Virus record (IMG/VR): IMGVR_UViG_3300045131_001062
Coordinates: 1 to 63,890 of that record
Origin: a virus
Direction: 5' to 3' (one strand)
Length of the DNA: 63,890 nucleotides
This document shows positions 51,184 to 58,519 of the stretch, one piece after another. Below the pieces are notes generated by a model. It was not told the origin of the DNA. It did no database searches and saw only the letters and a program-made list of their open reading frames with translations. Made by a program: the position numbers and the translations under genes. Numbering within the stretch: the stretch's first letter is position 1; each line of letters opens with the position of its first letter.

Positions 51184-51395
51184 CTGCTGAACAGGAAAAG
51201 ATTCGACAGGAGCAGTTGCTTGAGCAACACCACATCCGCAAGTTGGGCGGGGGTGGAACCAAGATCACGCCGTCGATTGGTGAACTAATCACACGGCAGC
51301 AGGCACAGGTCAAGAAAGTGTGTGGCAGCACGCTCACCAAGCAAATGATTCGGGATGCCAGCGAGACGCTGAACCGGAGGAAGATGCCGTCATGA
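51180..51395 (+). CDS. Helical hypothetical protein, 71 aa
   Basis: Gln/Glu-rich coiled-coil N-terminus (AEQEKIRQEQLLEQHH), then Gly-rich turn and a basic C-terminus. Overlaps neighbours; no known family. Confidence 0.62.
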   Translation: MTAEQEKIRQEQLLEQHHIRKLGGGGTKITPSIGELITRQQAQVKKVCGSTLTKQMIRDASETLNRRKMPS

Positions 51396-51589
51396 TACAG
51401 CCAAAAGACCTTCAAGGTGGCCCATGGTTAGTTGCGGCCCGGGATTGGTTGTATCGCAACAAGGGAATTTCTACACAACTCCCCAAAGTCTTTACTGTGG
51501 CCAACGGAATGACAGTTGCTGATTGCGAAAATCTGGCCGCCCACGTTGCGGCTAGCGTCTACAACGAAATGATTGGGAAGAAGCTGTGA
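51392..51589 (+). CDS. Hypothetical protein, 65 aa
   Basis: Small alpha-helical protein (GMTVADCENLAAHVAASVYNEMIG) with a Trp-rich N-terminus (GGPWLVAARDWLYR). GGAGG precedes the ATG by 12 bases. No family recognised. Confidence 0.6.
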   Translation: MIQPKDLQGGPWLVAARDWLYRNKGISTQLPKVFTVANGMTVADCENLAAHVAASVYNEMIGKKL

Positions 51590-51813
51590 CACTCTTCGAT
51601 GGAAAGTGGAAATCTCTTGACTTGGAGGCGTTCAATAAGAAAATATTGGCGATAGACCTCGCTGCTGCGGAAAGGTTACTAGCCACCTTTGAAGCGAAGT
51701 ACCCAACGATTAAGGACATGCACATCAGGATGTGGGACGAGAATCAGGACACGGGACGAGTGATTGATGTTGAGTGCGAAGAAGTGAAAGAAAGGAAACT
51801 GTTACCAGAATGA
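51586..51813 (+). CDS. Hypothetical protein with GTG start, 75 aa
   Basis: GTG overlaps the previous stop (GTGA). Charged helical protein (EAFNKKILAIDLAAAERLLATFEAKY), then a beta hairpin. Function unknown. Confidence 0.6.
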   Translation: MTLFDGKWKSLDLEAFNKKILAIDLAAAERLLATFEAKYPTIKDMHIRMWDENQDTGRVIDVECEEVKERKLLPE

Positions 51814-52037
51814 TCATGGCAGCACATCCTCGAACGATGCGGATCACGACGACTTGCAAACAGTGCAAGAAAGACGTTGTGGTCATGGTGGCCAAGGCTG
51901 ATTTCGTTGCGTGGAAGCGCGGCGAGTTGGCTCAACGTGCGTTTCCGTACCTTACCGCAGATGAGCGGGAAGTCCTGATTAGCAAGATCTGTGGACCGTG
52001 TTTCGATTCTATGTATGGGCCTTGCCCGGAGGGTTGA
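51810..52037 (+). CDS. Zinc-binding hypothetical protein, 75 aa
   Basis: CKQCKKD near residue 16 and CGPCF near the end frame a helical middle. The gene overlaps the previous frame by four bases and ends eight bases before the tRNA. Probably zinc-binding, role unknown. Confidence 0.62.
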   Translation: MIMAAHPRTMRITTTCKQCKKDVVVMVAKADFVAWKRGELAQRAFPYLTADEREVLISKICGPCFDSMYGPCPEG

Positions 52038-52041
52038 TCTA

Positions 52042-52314
52042 ATGAGCGCGGATGGAGAAATGGCAGACTCAGGGGACTTAAAATCCCCTGCCTTCGGGCG
52101 TGCGGGTTCAAGTCCCGCTCCGCGCACCAATTCACTGACGGACATACCCCCTGGGATAATCATTCCTGAGGGATGGGAGCAAGTATATGATACAGTGGTG
52201 CCATACGATAAGGTTATCTGTGATCCCACGGATGCCTTCGATTGGCCAAATCTCGAAGACCTAGGATTCCAAGCAGACTATTTTCTGATGGTGATTAGAC
52301 GGATCGACAGTTAA
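52042..52314 (+). CDS. Hypothetical protein whose 5' part overlaps the tRNA, 90 aa
   Basis: The frame starts with ATG at 52042, eight bases after GGAGGG, and passes through all 84 tRNA bases in frame without a stop. Residues 38-90 (PPGIIIPEGWEQVY, YDKV, DAFDWPNLEDLG, FLMVIRRI) resemble a common short phage protein pattern. The N-terminal part is tRNA-encoded. No alternative ATG or GTG exists after the tRNA, so either the product carries the tRNA-encoded leader, or the gene was damaged by tRNA insertion. Confidence 0.5.
   Translation: MSADGEMADSGDLKSPAFGRAGSSPAPRTNSLTDIPPGIIIPEGWEQVYDTVVPYDKVICDPTDAFDWPNLEDLGFQADYFLMVIRRIDS
52046..52129 (+). tRNA. tRNA-Leu(TAA)
   Basis: The acceptor stem GCGCGGA (52046-52052) pairs with TCCGCGC (52119-52125), with CCA encoded (52127-52129). 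The anticodon arm has loop CTTAAAA between AGGGG and CCCCT, giving anticodon TAA. A long variable arm (TGCCTTCGGGCGT) and a T arm GCGGGTTCAAGTCCCGC complete a class II tRNA. It should read UUA and UUG codons. The gene lies wholly inside a protein frame. Confidence 0.96.
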
Positions 52315-52330
52315 TGGAAGGATGGGTAAC

Positions 52331-52471
52331 ATGACAGAAGAAACAATGACACTGCTGGCCAGACTGTCCGAGATTCTTTTGGAGTTGGAGAGCAACGATG
52401 AGATCCCGGATGATTTCAAAGAATCAGTTGAGACGCTGAATGGTGAGACGAATACGTTGCTGGGACACTAG
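52331..52471 (+). CDS. Acidic miniprotein, 46 aa
   Basis: GAAGGATGGGTAAC precedes the ATG. Very acidic, helical (LLARLSEILLELESNDEIPDD). It resembles small phage inhibitors or accessory helices, but no target can be named. Confidence 0.55.
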   Translation: MTEETMTLLARLSEILLELESNDEIPDDFKESVETLNGETNTLLGH

Positions 52472-52494
52472 TAGGGTAACATTAGGGTAACACT

Positions 52495-52656
52495 ATGAAG
52501 AAAGTGATAACACTACTGGAACATGAGTTGCGGAACTGTCAAGCCAACATCCGACAGATGGAGATGCACGGAGAATCCAGTGCTGGTGCCCTTGAGGGAC
52601 TCAAGGTCTACGAGAGCGAGTTAATCTTTGCCCTCGATCTGTTGCCTAAAGATTAA
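52495..52656 (+). CDS. Helical miniprotein, 53 aa
   Basis: GGGTAACACT before the ATG. Charged two-helix pattern (TLLEHELRNCQANIRQME, then GLKVYESELIFALDLL). The last codon overlaps a GATTAATC site. Function unknown. Confidence 0.52.
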   Translation: MKKVITLLEHELRNCQANIRQMEMHGESSAGALEGLKVYESELIFALDLLPKD

Positions 52657-52686
52657 TCAGAAAGACTAACCTTTAAGGATAACTAA

Positions 52687-53058
52687 ATGAGAAACCTCGT
52701 TCTAATCCGGGGCTTGCCGGGGAGTGGGAAGAGTACGCTGGCCAAGCGGCTTTTCCCGAACCACGTGTTGGTGGCCGCGGACGATTACTTCACGGACCCC
52801 GCAACAGGAGCATACAACTATGATCCAAATCAGATAGCCGACGCACATCTGGATTGCCTGCAACGGACCTTCGACCGGCTGGCACAGGGATATGATGTGG
52901 TAGTGACGAATTGCTTTATTCGTCGGCACCACCTGTACCCATATCTGCGCTTGCGGGCACGGTCAACGATTATTCTGATAGCCAATGGGGAGTTTGCCAA
53001 CACACATCGAGTACCGAAAGAGACAGTGGAACGTATGCGTAGGGATTTTGAACTGTAA
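52687..53058 (+). CDS. P-loop kinase-like protein, 123 aa
   Basis: GLPGSGKST (residues 9-17) is a Walker A motif, followed by VLVAADDYF and the helix-rich pattern of small AAA/polynucleotide kinase-like proteins (related to the N4BP2 type). It might phosphorylate nucleotides or nucleic acid ends. AAGGATAACTA precedes the ATG. Confidence 0.78.
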   Translation: MRNLVLIRGLPGSGKSTLAKRLFPNHVLVAADDYFTDPATGAYNYDPNQIADAHLDCLQRTFDRLAQGYDVVVTNCFIRRHHLYPYLRLRARSTIILIANGEFANTHRVPKETVERMRRDFEL

Positions 53059-53069
53059 TAAGTGACAAC

Positions 53070-53285
53070 ATGATTATCTTCGACCAGAAAAGCATTCATC
53101 TGCACGCCAACGACACGGTAACTACGCTGGAGTTCAACCAGAAGGAGCAGGATTTCATCCGTCAGCTGCTTGAGGTAGCGAGGGAGAAGGGGCGGGGTGA
53201 GGGATTCAACGCGGCCATTGCTAAGGCCCAGAAGCGGTTCGATACGATGCGGTATAGTCTCAAGGGACTGAAATTAACTAATTAA
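53070..53285 (+). CDS. Hypothetical protein, 71 aa
   Basis: Helical basic protein (FNQKEQDFIRQLLEVAREKGRGEGFNAAIAKAQ), with a beta strand at the N-terminus. No known family. Confidence 0.62.
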   Translation: MIIFDQKSIHLHANDTVTTLEFNQKEQDFIRQLLEVAREKGRGEGFNAAIAKAQKRFDTMRYSLKGLKLTN

Positions 53286-53288
53286 GGA

Positions 53289-53465
53289 ATGAAATACCAC
53301 GGCACAACGATAGTAAGTTTCCCGCACAAAACAACAGACGATGTAGTGTATCTCGACCACGGCGTGTACGAAGTAAAGAAAATCCTACTGGAGAGTGAAG
53401 AATGCAATCCGAAGAACAAGGTAACGCGAATGTTAATGTTAGCGATTCGACGGCCGCAGCAGTGA
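53289..53465 (+). CDS. Possible small protein, 58 aa
   Basis: The frame runs in the gap between two other genes and overlaps the next one by 64 bases. AAGGA ends directly before ATG, which is too close for an ideal site. The N-terminus (YHGTTIVSFPHKTTDDVVYLDHGVY) looks like a real beta fold; the C-terminal part overlaps the next gene. Confidence 0.42.
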   Translation: MKYHGTTIVSFPHKTTDDVVYLDHGVYEVKKILLESEECNPKNKVTRMLMLAIRRPQQ

Positions 53466-53611
53466 TTTCCGTAATTGTGCCTACCGAGATTCCACCTAGG
53501 AAACGCATCCTTATGCCACGCCAGAGCGAAGATGGCTTGGCCATTAAGGATTCGCGTGGCCGCATCTATGTCCGTCCGTTTGTCGGTGGCCCGTTGCGCC
53601 GCATTAAGTAA
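53402..53611 (+). CDS. Hypothetical protein, 69 aa
   Basis: Ala/Val/Ser-rich N-terminal part followed by a basic, Arg/Pro-rich C-terminus (PPRKRILMPRQ, RIYVRPFVGGPLRRIK). GGAGAGTGAAGA precedes the ATG. Ends in an overlap with the next gene. Confidence 0.62.
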   Translation: MQSEEQGNANVNVSDSTAAAVISVIVPTEIPPRKRILMPRQSEDGLAIKDSRGRIYVRPFVGGPLRRIK

Positions 53612-53961
53612 TGGTGATCAAAATGAAATTTAATCCTAAATGGATAAGTCGCCTTACTGAACAGATGGACAACAATCAGCCAATTTCTGAGGTACTATCC
53701 TATGCGCCAGCCAAGAAATGGCTGATTAGTCAATTGGTAATGCGAAAGAAGGTGTATCACATAACTAAGTGCGGCGCGGGAGTGGATAAAATTGAAACGA
53801 TACCTACCACGGGCGCTCCCAATAAGAAGGAAGATCCGTTACTAGAGGCCGTGCGGGCACTCTATAGTGAAGTCAACTGCCGTATTCAACATGGTGCGGA
53901 CAGTAGTGGCCATCTTGAGTACGTGGAATCAAAACTGAAAGCCATGTTGGGGATCAAATGA
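53611..53961 (+). CDS. Hypothetical protein, 116 aa
   Basis: Starts in a TAATG overlap; an ATG at 53623 is an alternative. Helical with a basic N-terminal half (KFNPKWISRLTEQMD) and C-terminal helix (GHLEYVESKLKAML). No family recognised. Confidence 0.65.
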   Translation: MVIKMKFNPKWISRLTEQMDNNQPISEVLSYAPAKKWLISQLVMRKKVYHITKCGAGVDKIETIPTTGAPNKKEDPLLEAVRALYSEVNCRIQHGADSSGHLEYVESKLKAMLGIK

Positions 53962-54152
53962 GAGAGATATTCATCATTATTGCGGTCTTGCTGGCGTGGT
54001 GGACGTTCATGAGCGTGAACACAAACATCTACCGCACACAGCGGGAGTTGAAGGTGATGAATGCAACGCTGAACAGTGTTGCATTGGCCATTGAGAACAA
54101 CACCGCAGTAATTGCGGAATACTTGGATAATCAACCAGTGGAGAATCAATGA
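53958..54152 (+). CDS. Single-span membrane miniprotein, 64 aa
   Basis: An N-terminal membrane segment (EIFIIIAVLLAWWTFMSV) is followed by an Asn-rich helix. The ATG overlaps the previous stop. It could be an early inner-membrane effector or a holin-related protein. Confidence 0.68.
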   Translation: MREIFIIIAVLLAWWTFMSVNTNIYRTQRELKVMNATLNSVALAIENNTAVIAEYLDNQPVENQ

Positions 54153-54379
54153 AGATTGTGTATAAAACAGTAGACGGTCGGACGTTTGAAGACGACGGGG
54201 CAGCCCGTGCACACGAGGAGAAGTTGTTCCTTGATTGGTTAGCTACTAATCCTCCAGTCAATGCCCGGGACGTAATGGAAAGTCTGGAATCCTATGACGA
54301 GGATGAGCACTACGGAACACAACAGAAGATCTTCACTAACCTGCTGCGCAAGTTTTGGGAGAACGTGATATGCAAATAA
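54149..54379 (+). CDS. Hypothetical protein, 76 aa
   Basis: Opening IVYKTVDGRTFEDDGAARAHEEK is a small recurring phage pattern (a beta hairpin followed by a helix). The rest is acidic and helical. Overlaps both neighbours. Confidence 0.65.
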   Translation: MKIVYKTVDGRTFEDDGAARAHEEKLFLDWLATNPPVNARDVMESLESYDEDEHYGTQQKIFTNLLRKFWENVICK

Positions 54380-54579
54380 CTGTTACAGTCCACGATGATC
54401 ATGGGAATCTGCTGGCCGCGGCGTCGGCAGCCACTGAGTATATGAACATCGCCGTGCTTGAGGAAGCATACGGTGTGCCGCGGGATGGTGCGCTGATGCG
54501 GTTGTCTTTGAGAGGGAACACTGCTGGGGGAACAGATGGCAATAACAGCCCAATTAATCAAGCGGGAGAAAGTAAATGA
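54370..54579 (+). CDS. Hypothetical protein, 69 aa
   Basis: Starts in the previous gene's last codons, with GGGAG at 54358. Begins with a beta strand (ITVTVHDDHGN), continues with Ala-rich helix, and has a Gly/Asn-rich C-terminus. No known family. Confidence 0.58.
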   Translation: MQITVTVHDDHGNLLAAASAATEYMNIAVLEEAYGVPRDGALMRLSLRGNTAGGTDGNNSPINQAGESK

Positions 54580-55043
54580 ACATGGTCGGACTAGGTATGT
54601 GTTGCGGGGTAAGCCCACGATTACAAGATCGCGAACTGGTCTGCCCTAAGTGTGCTAGGATAGCCCACGTTGTGGGTGGTGAAGATTTCTTGCGCCACAT
54701 CTGGAACTGCAGAACCCTGCATAGTAGACTGGTTGGGTTGCCCGACTATGTACCCTGCGTACTGTGGATTGAATTCCAGCGTTGGGGATTCCAGCAATCA
54801 ACAAGCATACAGGGCGTTGCGTGTAGATTGATCAGCGAAACAGAGGTGGACGTATATTGTCCTAGGCGCGGCACGTTGCAGATCAACTGGCCGATAATGA
54901 AACGGTATCCGTACTCACACATAGCAACTGGGCAGCATATGGTGTTGTGGAACGTTAAGATGATGGCACTTAGTTTGATCTGTTGCCGTTCTCGGCACGA
55001 GACCATGCTAAAGAACTGGCTGGTGGCGGGGGAGAAAAAGTAA
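54576..55043 (+). CDS. Zinc-binding hypothetical protein, 155 aa
   Basis: Cys residues in MCCGVS, CPKCARIAH and a later HIWNC may form a zinc site. The remainder is aromatic and basic (RRGTLQINWPIMKRYPYSHI). It may be a nucleic-acid-binding protein. Confidence 0.62.
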   Translation: MNMVGLGMCCGVSPRLQDRELVCPKCARIAHVVGGEDFLRHIWNCRTLHSRLVGLPDYVPCVLWIEFQRWGFQQSTSIQGVACRLISETEVDVYCPRRGTLQINWPIMKRYPYSHIATGQHMVLWNVKMMALSLICCRSRHETMLKNWLVAGEKK

Positions 55044-55373
55044 ATGAACATCACAGTTGTACTATACGACAAGCAACGGAATGGTAAGCTAGTTCCGTTG
55101 GGATTATTCCGCAGTATGAATAAGGCCCGGCAAATTGCTAAGTGGCTGCGCTGGCGCAAGCATAAGACCAAGTGCAAAGAAATTATATTCAACACTGTCG
55201 CGCAGGATACTTTACAAGAAAGGGGATTCTTGTGGGTTCTTGTGTTTGCTGATCAATGTTGGGCTTACCATACTCGCAAACTTGCACGAAGAGTCAGGTA
55301 TATCTGCCGGCACCATTCTCCCAGCAGACTACACAAAGTATACCTAATGACTGGTAAAATGAGGAACGCATGA
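55044..55373 (+). CDS. Basic hypothetical protein, 109 aa
   Basis: Strongly basic (ARQIAKWLRWRKHKTKCKEI, RRVRYICRHHSPSR). No motif known; DNA or RNA binding is possible from charge alone. Overlaps the exonuclease gene by four bases. Confidence 0.62.
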   Translation: MNITVVLYDKQRNGKLVPLGLFRSMNKARQIAKWLRWRKHKTKCKEIIFNTVAQDTLQERGFLWVLVFADQCWAYHTRKLARRVRYICRHHSPSRLHKVYLMTGKMRNA

Positions 55374-55888
55374 ACATAATGATTGATATCGAAACCTTGG
55401 GAACTAGACACGACGCACCGATTCTGCAAATCGCTGCTCAGTCATTCGATGGGAATGATCCTTGCGTGGGTGTTTGTTCCACCTATGTTGATCTTGTGTC
55501 TGCCGTTAAGCATGGGGCACGGATTGAGCCTGAGACTGTGATATGGTGGGCCGGTAAGCCCGAAGCACAGGCCAAGATGTTCACATCGGCCGCTGTCGGA
55601 ATCCGAATGGCTCTGTTGATGTTGAGTGCCTTCGTTGAACGCTACAAGCGCCCGCAGATTTGGGCCAAGAGTCCATCGTTTGACTTGGTGATTCTCCGGT
55701 CAGCGATGGAGAGGTTGTCTATCCCCTGTCCGTGGGGCTTTAGACAGGAGCGCGACGTTCGCACATTGTTGTCTATCTCGCCTGTTGATAAAGACAACGC
55801 ATCTCCACACGATGCCGTTGCGGATTGTGCGGATCAGGTACAGCAGGTGCGCGTGGCATATGAGAAGTTGGGGATTGTACTGGAGTAG
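55370..55888 (+). CDS. 3'-5' exonuclease, ExoVIII/DexA-like DEDD family, 172 aa
   Basis: MIDIETLGT (Asp6, Glu8 region), SFDLVIL near residue 103 (motif II) and SPHDAVADCADQVQQV near residue 145 (motif III, with H-D-A-x-x-D) match the Rv2179c/ExoVIII-type domain. It is the second DEDD exonuclease here and belongs to the early unit, so it could degrade host DNA or RNA. GAGG precedes the ATG. Confidence 0.85.
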   Translation: MNIMIDIETLGTRHDAPILQIAAQSFDGNDPCVGVCSTYVDLVSAVKHGARIEPETVIWWAGKPEAQAKMFTSAAVGIRMALLMLSAFVERYKRPQIWAKSPSFDLVILRSAMERLSIPCPWGFRQERDVRTLLSISPVDKDNASPHDAVADCADQVQQVRVAYEKLGIVLE

Positions 55889-55908
55889 TTAATATTGGAG
55901 TGACCACT

Positions 55909-56241
55909 ATGAGCAATGAAGCACTGGAAAAATCAATTAAGAAGTGGGAAGACATTGTTGCGGGGCATGGTGTGGATGCCGGAACCTTTAACTGTGCCCT
56001 ATGCCAAGCCTATCGTACTCAAGCCGGGTGCGAAGGATGCCCCGTTAAGGAGCGTACACGTATGGATTACTGTAGCTGTACGCCCTATGGCAACTTCGAT
56101 GAATTCACACGGGAGGAGTACGTTCGGCGAGTGCCGATTTCAAATATGCTACAAGACATCAGAACCAAAGCAACGCAGCTGGCACAGGCTGAACTTGATT
56201 TCTTGAAATCCTTGAGAACATCACCTGCTGAGGTACTATGA
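55909..56241 (+). CDS. Cys-rich hypothetical protein, 110 aa
   Basis: The ATG has TTGGAG eight bases before it; an in-frame GTG at 55900 overlaps that site. CALCQAYRTQAGCEGCPV and DYCSC provide a possible two-zinc site. C-terminal coiled-coil helix. A similar small zinc fold occurs in many phages. Confidence 0.68.
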   Translation: MSNEALEKSIKKWEDIVAGHGVDAGTFNCALCQAYRTQAGCEGCPVKERTRMDYCSCTPYGNFDEFTREEYVRRVPISNMLQDIRTKATQLAQAELDFLKSLRTSPAEVL

Positions 56242-56450
56242 AACCCTACGTCGTATGTTTGAGGGATCATGAAGCATGGTGGAGTGAAGAGGATAAGGCA
56301 TTCATTGATAATGTCTTCCGGGCCACACGATATGATCAAAATGAAGCGACATTGCTTGTGGTCAAGATGAAACAATCAGGAGTAGAAGCAGCGACCGATG
56401 TGGCCATCGTGGCCGGAAGGAGGAATTATGTTGTGGAATCTGTTGGATAG
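56238..56450 (+). CDS. Hypothetical protein, 70 aa
   Basis: Soluble helical protein (WWSEEDKAFIDNVFRATRYDQNEATLLVVKMKQ). Overlaps both neighbours. No family known. Confidence 0.6.
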   Translation: MKPYVVCLRDHEAWWSEEDKAFIDNVFRATRYDQNEATLLVVKMKQSGVEAATDVAIVAGRRNYVVESVG

Positions 56451-56625
56451 TCTGCTGTTTCTAATCCTTGTGCTGGTGTACATACCAGTTAATCTGGTGT
56501 ATAACTTGGGTTGGGCGTTGTGGTGTTGGGTAACTGAGACATGGGAGATTGTGGTTTGGTTGAAGGATGCGAACGTAGACATATTCAATGGTGATGAGCG
56601 TAACGGTGGGATATACGAGGATTAA
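56428..56625 (+). CDS. Membrane protein, 65 aa
   Basis: An excellent AAGGAGG site precedes the ATG at 56428. One or two hydrophobic helices (DSLLFLILVLVYIPVNLVYN, then WALWCWV) and an acidic C-terminus follow. Small early membrane proteins may protect against superinfection or alter transport, but nothing specific can be seen. Confidence 0.68.
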   Translation: MLWNLLDSLLFLILVLVYIPVNLVYNLGWALWCWVTETWEIVVWLKDANVDIFNGDERNGGIYED

Positions 56626-56637
56626 GGAGAAATGATT

Positions 56638-57306
56638 ATGAGTAAGCAAAAAGATCCGCGAACGATGACGCAAACAATCTTTCCGCCTATCAATGGTTGG
56701 AAGGAACACACGCTGTATCTGGTGGACGTTAGCATGAACGCTGGGAATCCAATGCACAAAGCGTTGTTCTATTCCGGCTTCTTACAAGATGGGTGGCCGT
56801 GTGGGTACAATGGTATAACTTCCATGATTCCCAGCAATGATGAAGGGCCACGTGAGATCCATAGCGTGTACTACATGAAGGTGATCAAGGAATTGTACAC
56901 CCATGATGCAACGCAGTGTCAGGGTCTGCCACCTAAGGCCACTGAGCTTCGGAAAGATCCATTGGCTGATCTTATTGATCAACGTATTCAAGCCCACATG
57001 ATTCCTTGGCTCAAGGGTGAGATCCGGCGGCAGTTTGATGCCATGCAGACAGGTGCCGCTATGGCCCGGACCTATCCTGCAGTGGATCAAAGCATCAACC
57101 AGTTCTTAAAGGTCACCTACCGTGGCCTTGATTACAAGATCGTAGACGCTAGGCAGCCACGCTACGGTGAATACTTCATTGTGGTTGGGACTTCTGCATT
57201 GTACAGGTGCGCTAACACTAATGGTACGGTAGTGTTTGCAACTAGCGGACCTGCCTTCAATACTACCATTAGCACTATGCTGATCGTCGAACCAATCAAA
57301 GGATGA
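56638..57306 (+). CDS. Hypothetical protein, 222 aa
   Basis: The start at 56638 is eight bases after AAGGAG; ATG at 56632 is nearer. N-terminal mixed fold (HTLYLVDVSMNAGNPMHKALFYSGFL, tyrosine rich), middle helical, C-terminal beta (GEYFIVVGTSALYRCA). No known family. Confidence 0.68.
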   Translation: MSKQKDPRTMTQTIFPPINGWKEHTLYLVDVSMNAGNPMHKALFYSGFLQDGWPCGYNGITSMIPSNDEGPREIHSVYYMKVIKELYTHDATQCQGLPPKATELRKDPLADLIDQRIQAHMIPWLKGEIRRQFDAMQTGAAMARTYPAVDQSINQFLKVTYRGLDYKIVDARQPRYGEYFIVVGTSALYRCANTNGTVVFATSGPAFNTTISTMLIVEPIKG

Positions 57307-57307
57307 T

Positions 57308-57682
57308 ATGCTTCCTACCACATTCAACAAAGCTAATCTTACCTTTGCGAAGAATCAACCACAGTATATACCACTGCCAGCGCATATCGAGAAGGCACTG
57401 GGAACACGACCAGTCACTACCTGTTGGAAAGTATCCTTCTGGGAACGGATCAGGATTCTGCTAACGGGTAGGGTGTGGGTAGAGGTGCTTACGTTCGGTG
57501 ATCCTTTGCAGCCGTTGAAGCTGGGAGTCACTGAGCCGGTCCTGCTGCCCAACAATGGGGAGCATGTGTCCTTCAAGGTCGGTACCCTTGAATGGTACGA
57601 GGGCCACTATTTGAATGGTAAATTTGTTGTCCTTGGTGGCAATTCGTATGATAAAGTAATCAGCTGGAGGTACCCGCGGTGA
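57308..57682 (+). CDS. Phage protein of unknown function, 124 aa
   Basis: The pattern CWKVSFWERIRILLTGRVWVEVLTFGDPLQPLKL is a recurrent phage early-protein motif without known role. The beta-rich N-terminus (QYIPLPAH) precedes it. A GGATGATATG ribosome region lies upstream. Confidence 0.68.
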   Translation: MLPTTFNKANLTFAKNQPQYIPLPAHIEKALGTRPVTTCWKVSFWERIRILLTGRVWVEVLTFGDPLQPLKLGVTEPVLLPNNGEHVSFKVGTLEWYEGHYLNGKFVVLGGNSYDKVISWRYPR

Positions 57683-57879
57683 GCTACAGACGTTTCCCGG
57701 CAGAGACGCGAAAGCGTCAGCTAAAGAGCGTGAAACCCTGTTGCAAGGATCACTTGGTTGAGTGGTCGTGTGGTTGTTCTTGGGGTTGTGATGTGTGTTG
57801 GGCATCGTTTGAATGTTCGGAGTGTTATGCGAAGTATGATTTTACGGTGGGGAAAGAAGTGAAAGCTGGAGTAGCATGA
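57679..57879 (+). CDS. Cys-rich zinc-binding protein with GTG start, 66 aa
   Basis: GGAGG at 57666-57670 precedes the GTG. CCKDHL, CGCSWGCDVCW and CSEC give eight Cys residues in 50, surely metal-binding. Overlaps both neighbours. Confidence 0.65.
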   Translation: MSYRRFPAETRKRQLKSVKPCCKDHLVEWSCGCSWGCDVCWASFECSECYAKYDFTVGKEVKAGVA

Positions 57880-58514
57880 AACTAACAGTCATTACACCAC
57901 ACCGCAGTCCTGAGAGGAAACCGTTTCTGGATTTCCTCAAGGACATGATGGCCCGACAAACACGCCAACCTGATCAATGGTTGATCGTAGACTACCCCGC
58001 TACAGATGACAACTGTGATCTAACGGCTAGGATTAAATTCGGTATGCAGCAGGCTATTGGGGATTACGTACTAATCATGGAGGATGATGATTGGTATAGT
58101 CCGCAGTACATCGAGACAATGGCTATTGCCTGTGGGCATGGGCGGGATATCGTTGGGGTACGTCCCAGTATGATGTATAATCTCAACTGTCGTCGGTATG
58201 TTGAGTACAAGCATCCCGGACGCAGTAGCCTATTCATGACGGCTATACGCCGGGAGTCCGTACTAACTAGGAGGGTTTGGCCTAACGACAGCGATCCTTT
58301 CTTGGACTTACACCTATGGAGAACATTGCAAAACGGGTATGTATTTGTACACGGCGACCCGTACTTAGCCGTGGGGATCAAGCATGGTCGTGGTAAGTGC
58401 GGCTCATCTCACGCAGAAAAGAGATTCACTAGAAACGACGCACAGTTGAGTTGGTTGATTTCGCAAATCGGTCGGGTGGACGTAGATCGGTATATGGGGA
58501 TCATTAGTAATTGA
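57876..58514 (+). CDS. Glycosyltransferase family 2-like (GT-A), 212 aa
   Basis: KLTVITPHRSPERKPFLDFLKDMMARQT and WLIVDYPATDD open a GT-A fold; YVLIMEDDDWYSP holds the acidic D-x-D type motif for metal and nucleotide-sugar. The C-terminal part has WRTLQNGYVFVHGDPYLAVG. It could add sugars to host surface, virion or DNA. Substrate unknown. Confidence 0.82.
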   Translation: MKLTVITPHRSPERKPFLDFLKDMMARQTRQPDQWLIVDYPATDDNCDLTARIKFGMQQAIGDYVLIMEDDDWYSPQYIETMAIACGHGRDIVGVRPSMMYNLNCRRYVEYKHPGRSSLFMTAIRRESVLTRRVWPNDSDPFLDLHLWRTLQNGYVFVHGDPYLAVGIKHGRGKCGSSHAEKRFTRNDAQLSWLISQIGRVDVDRYMGIISN

Positions 58515-58519
58515 ATACC

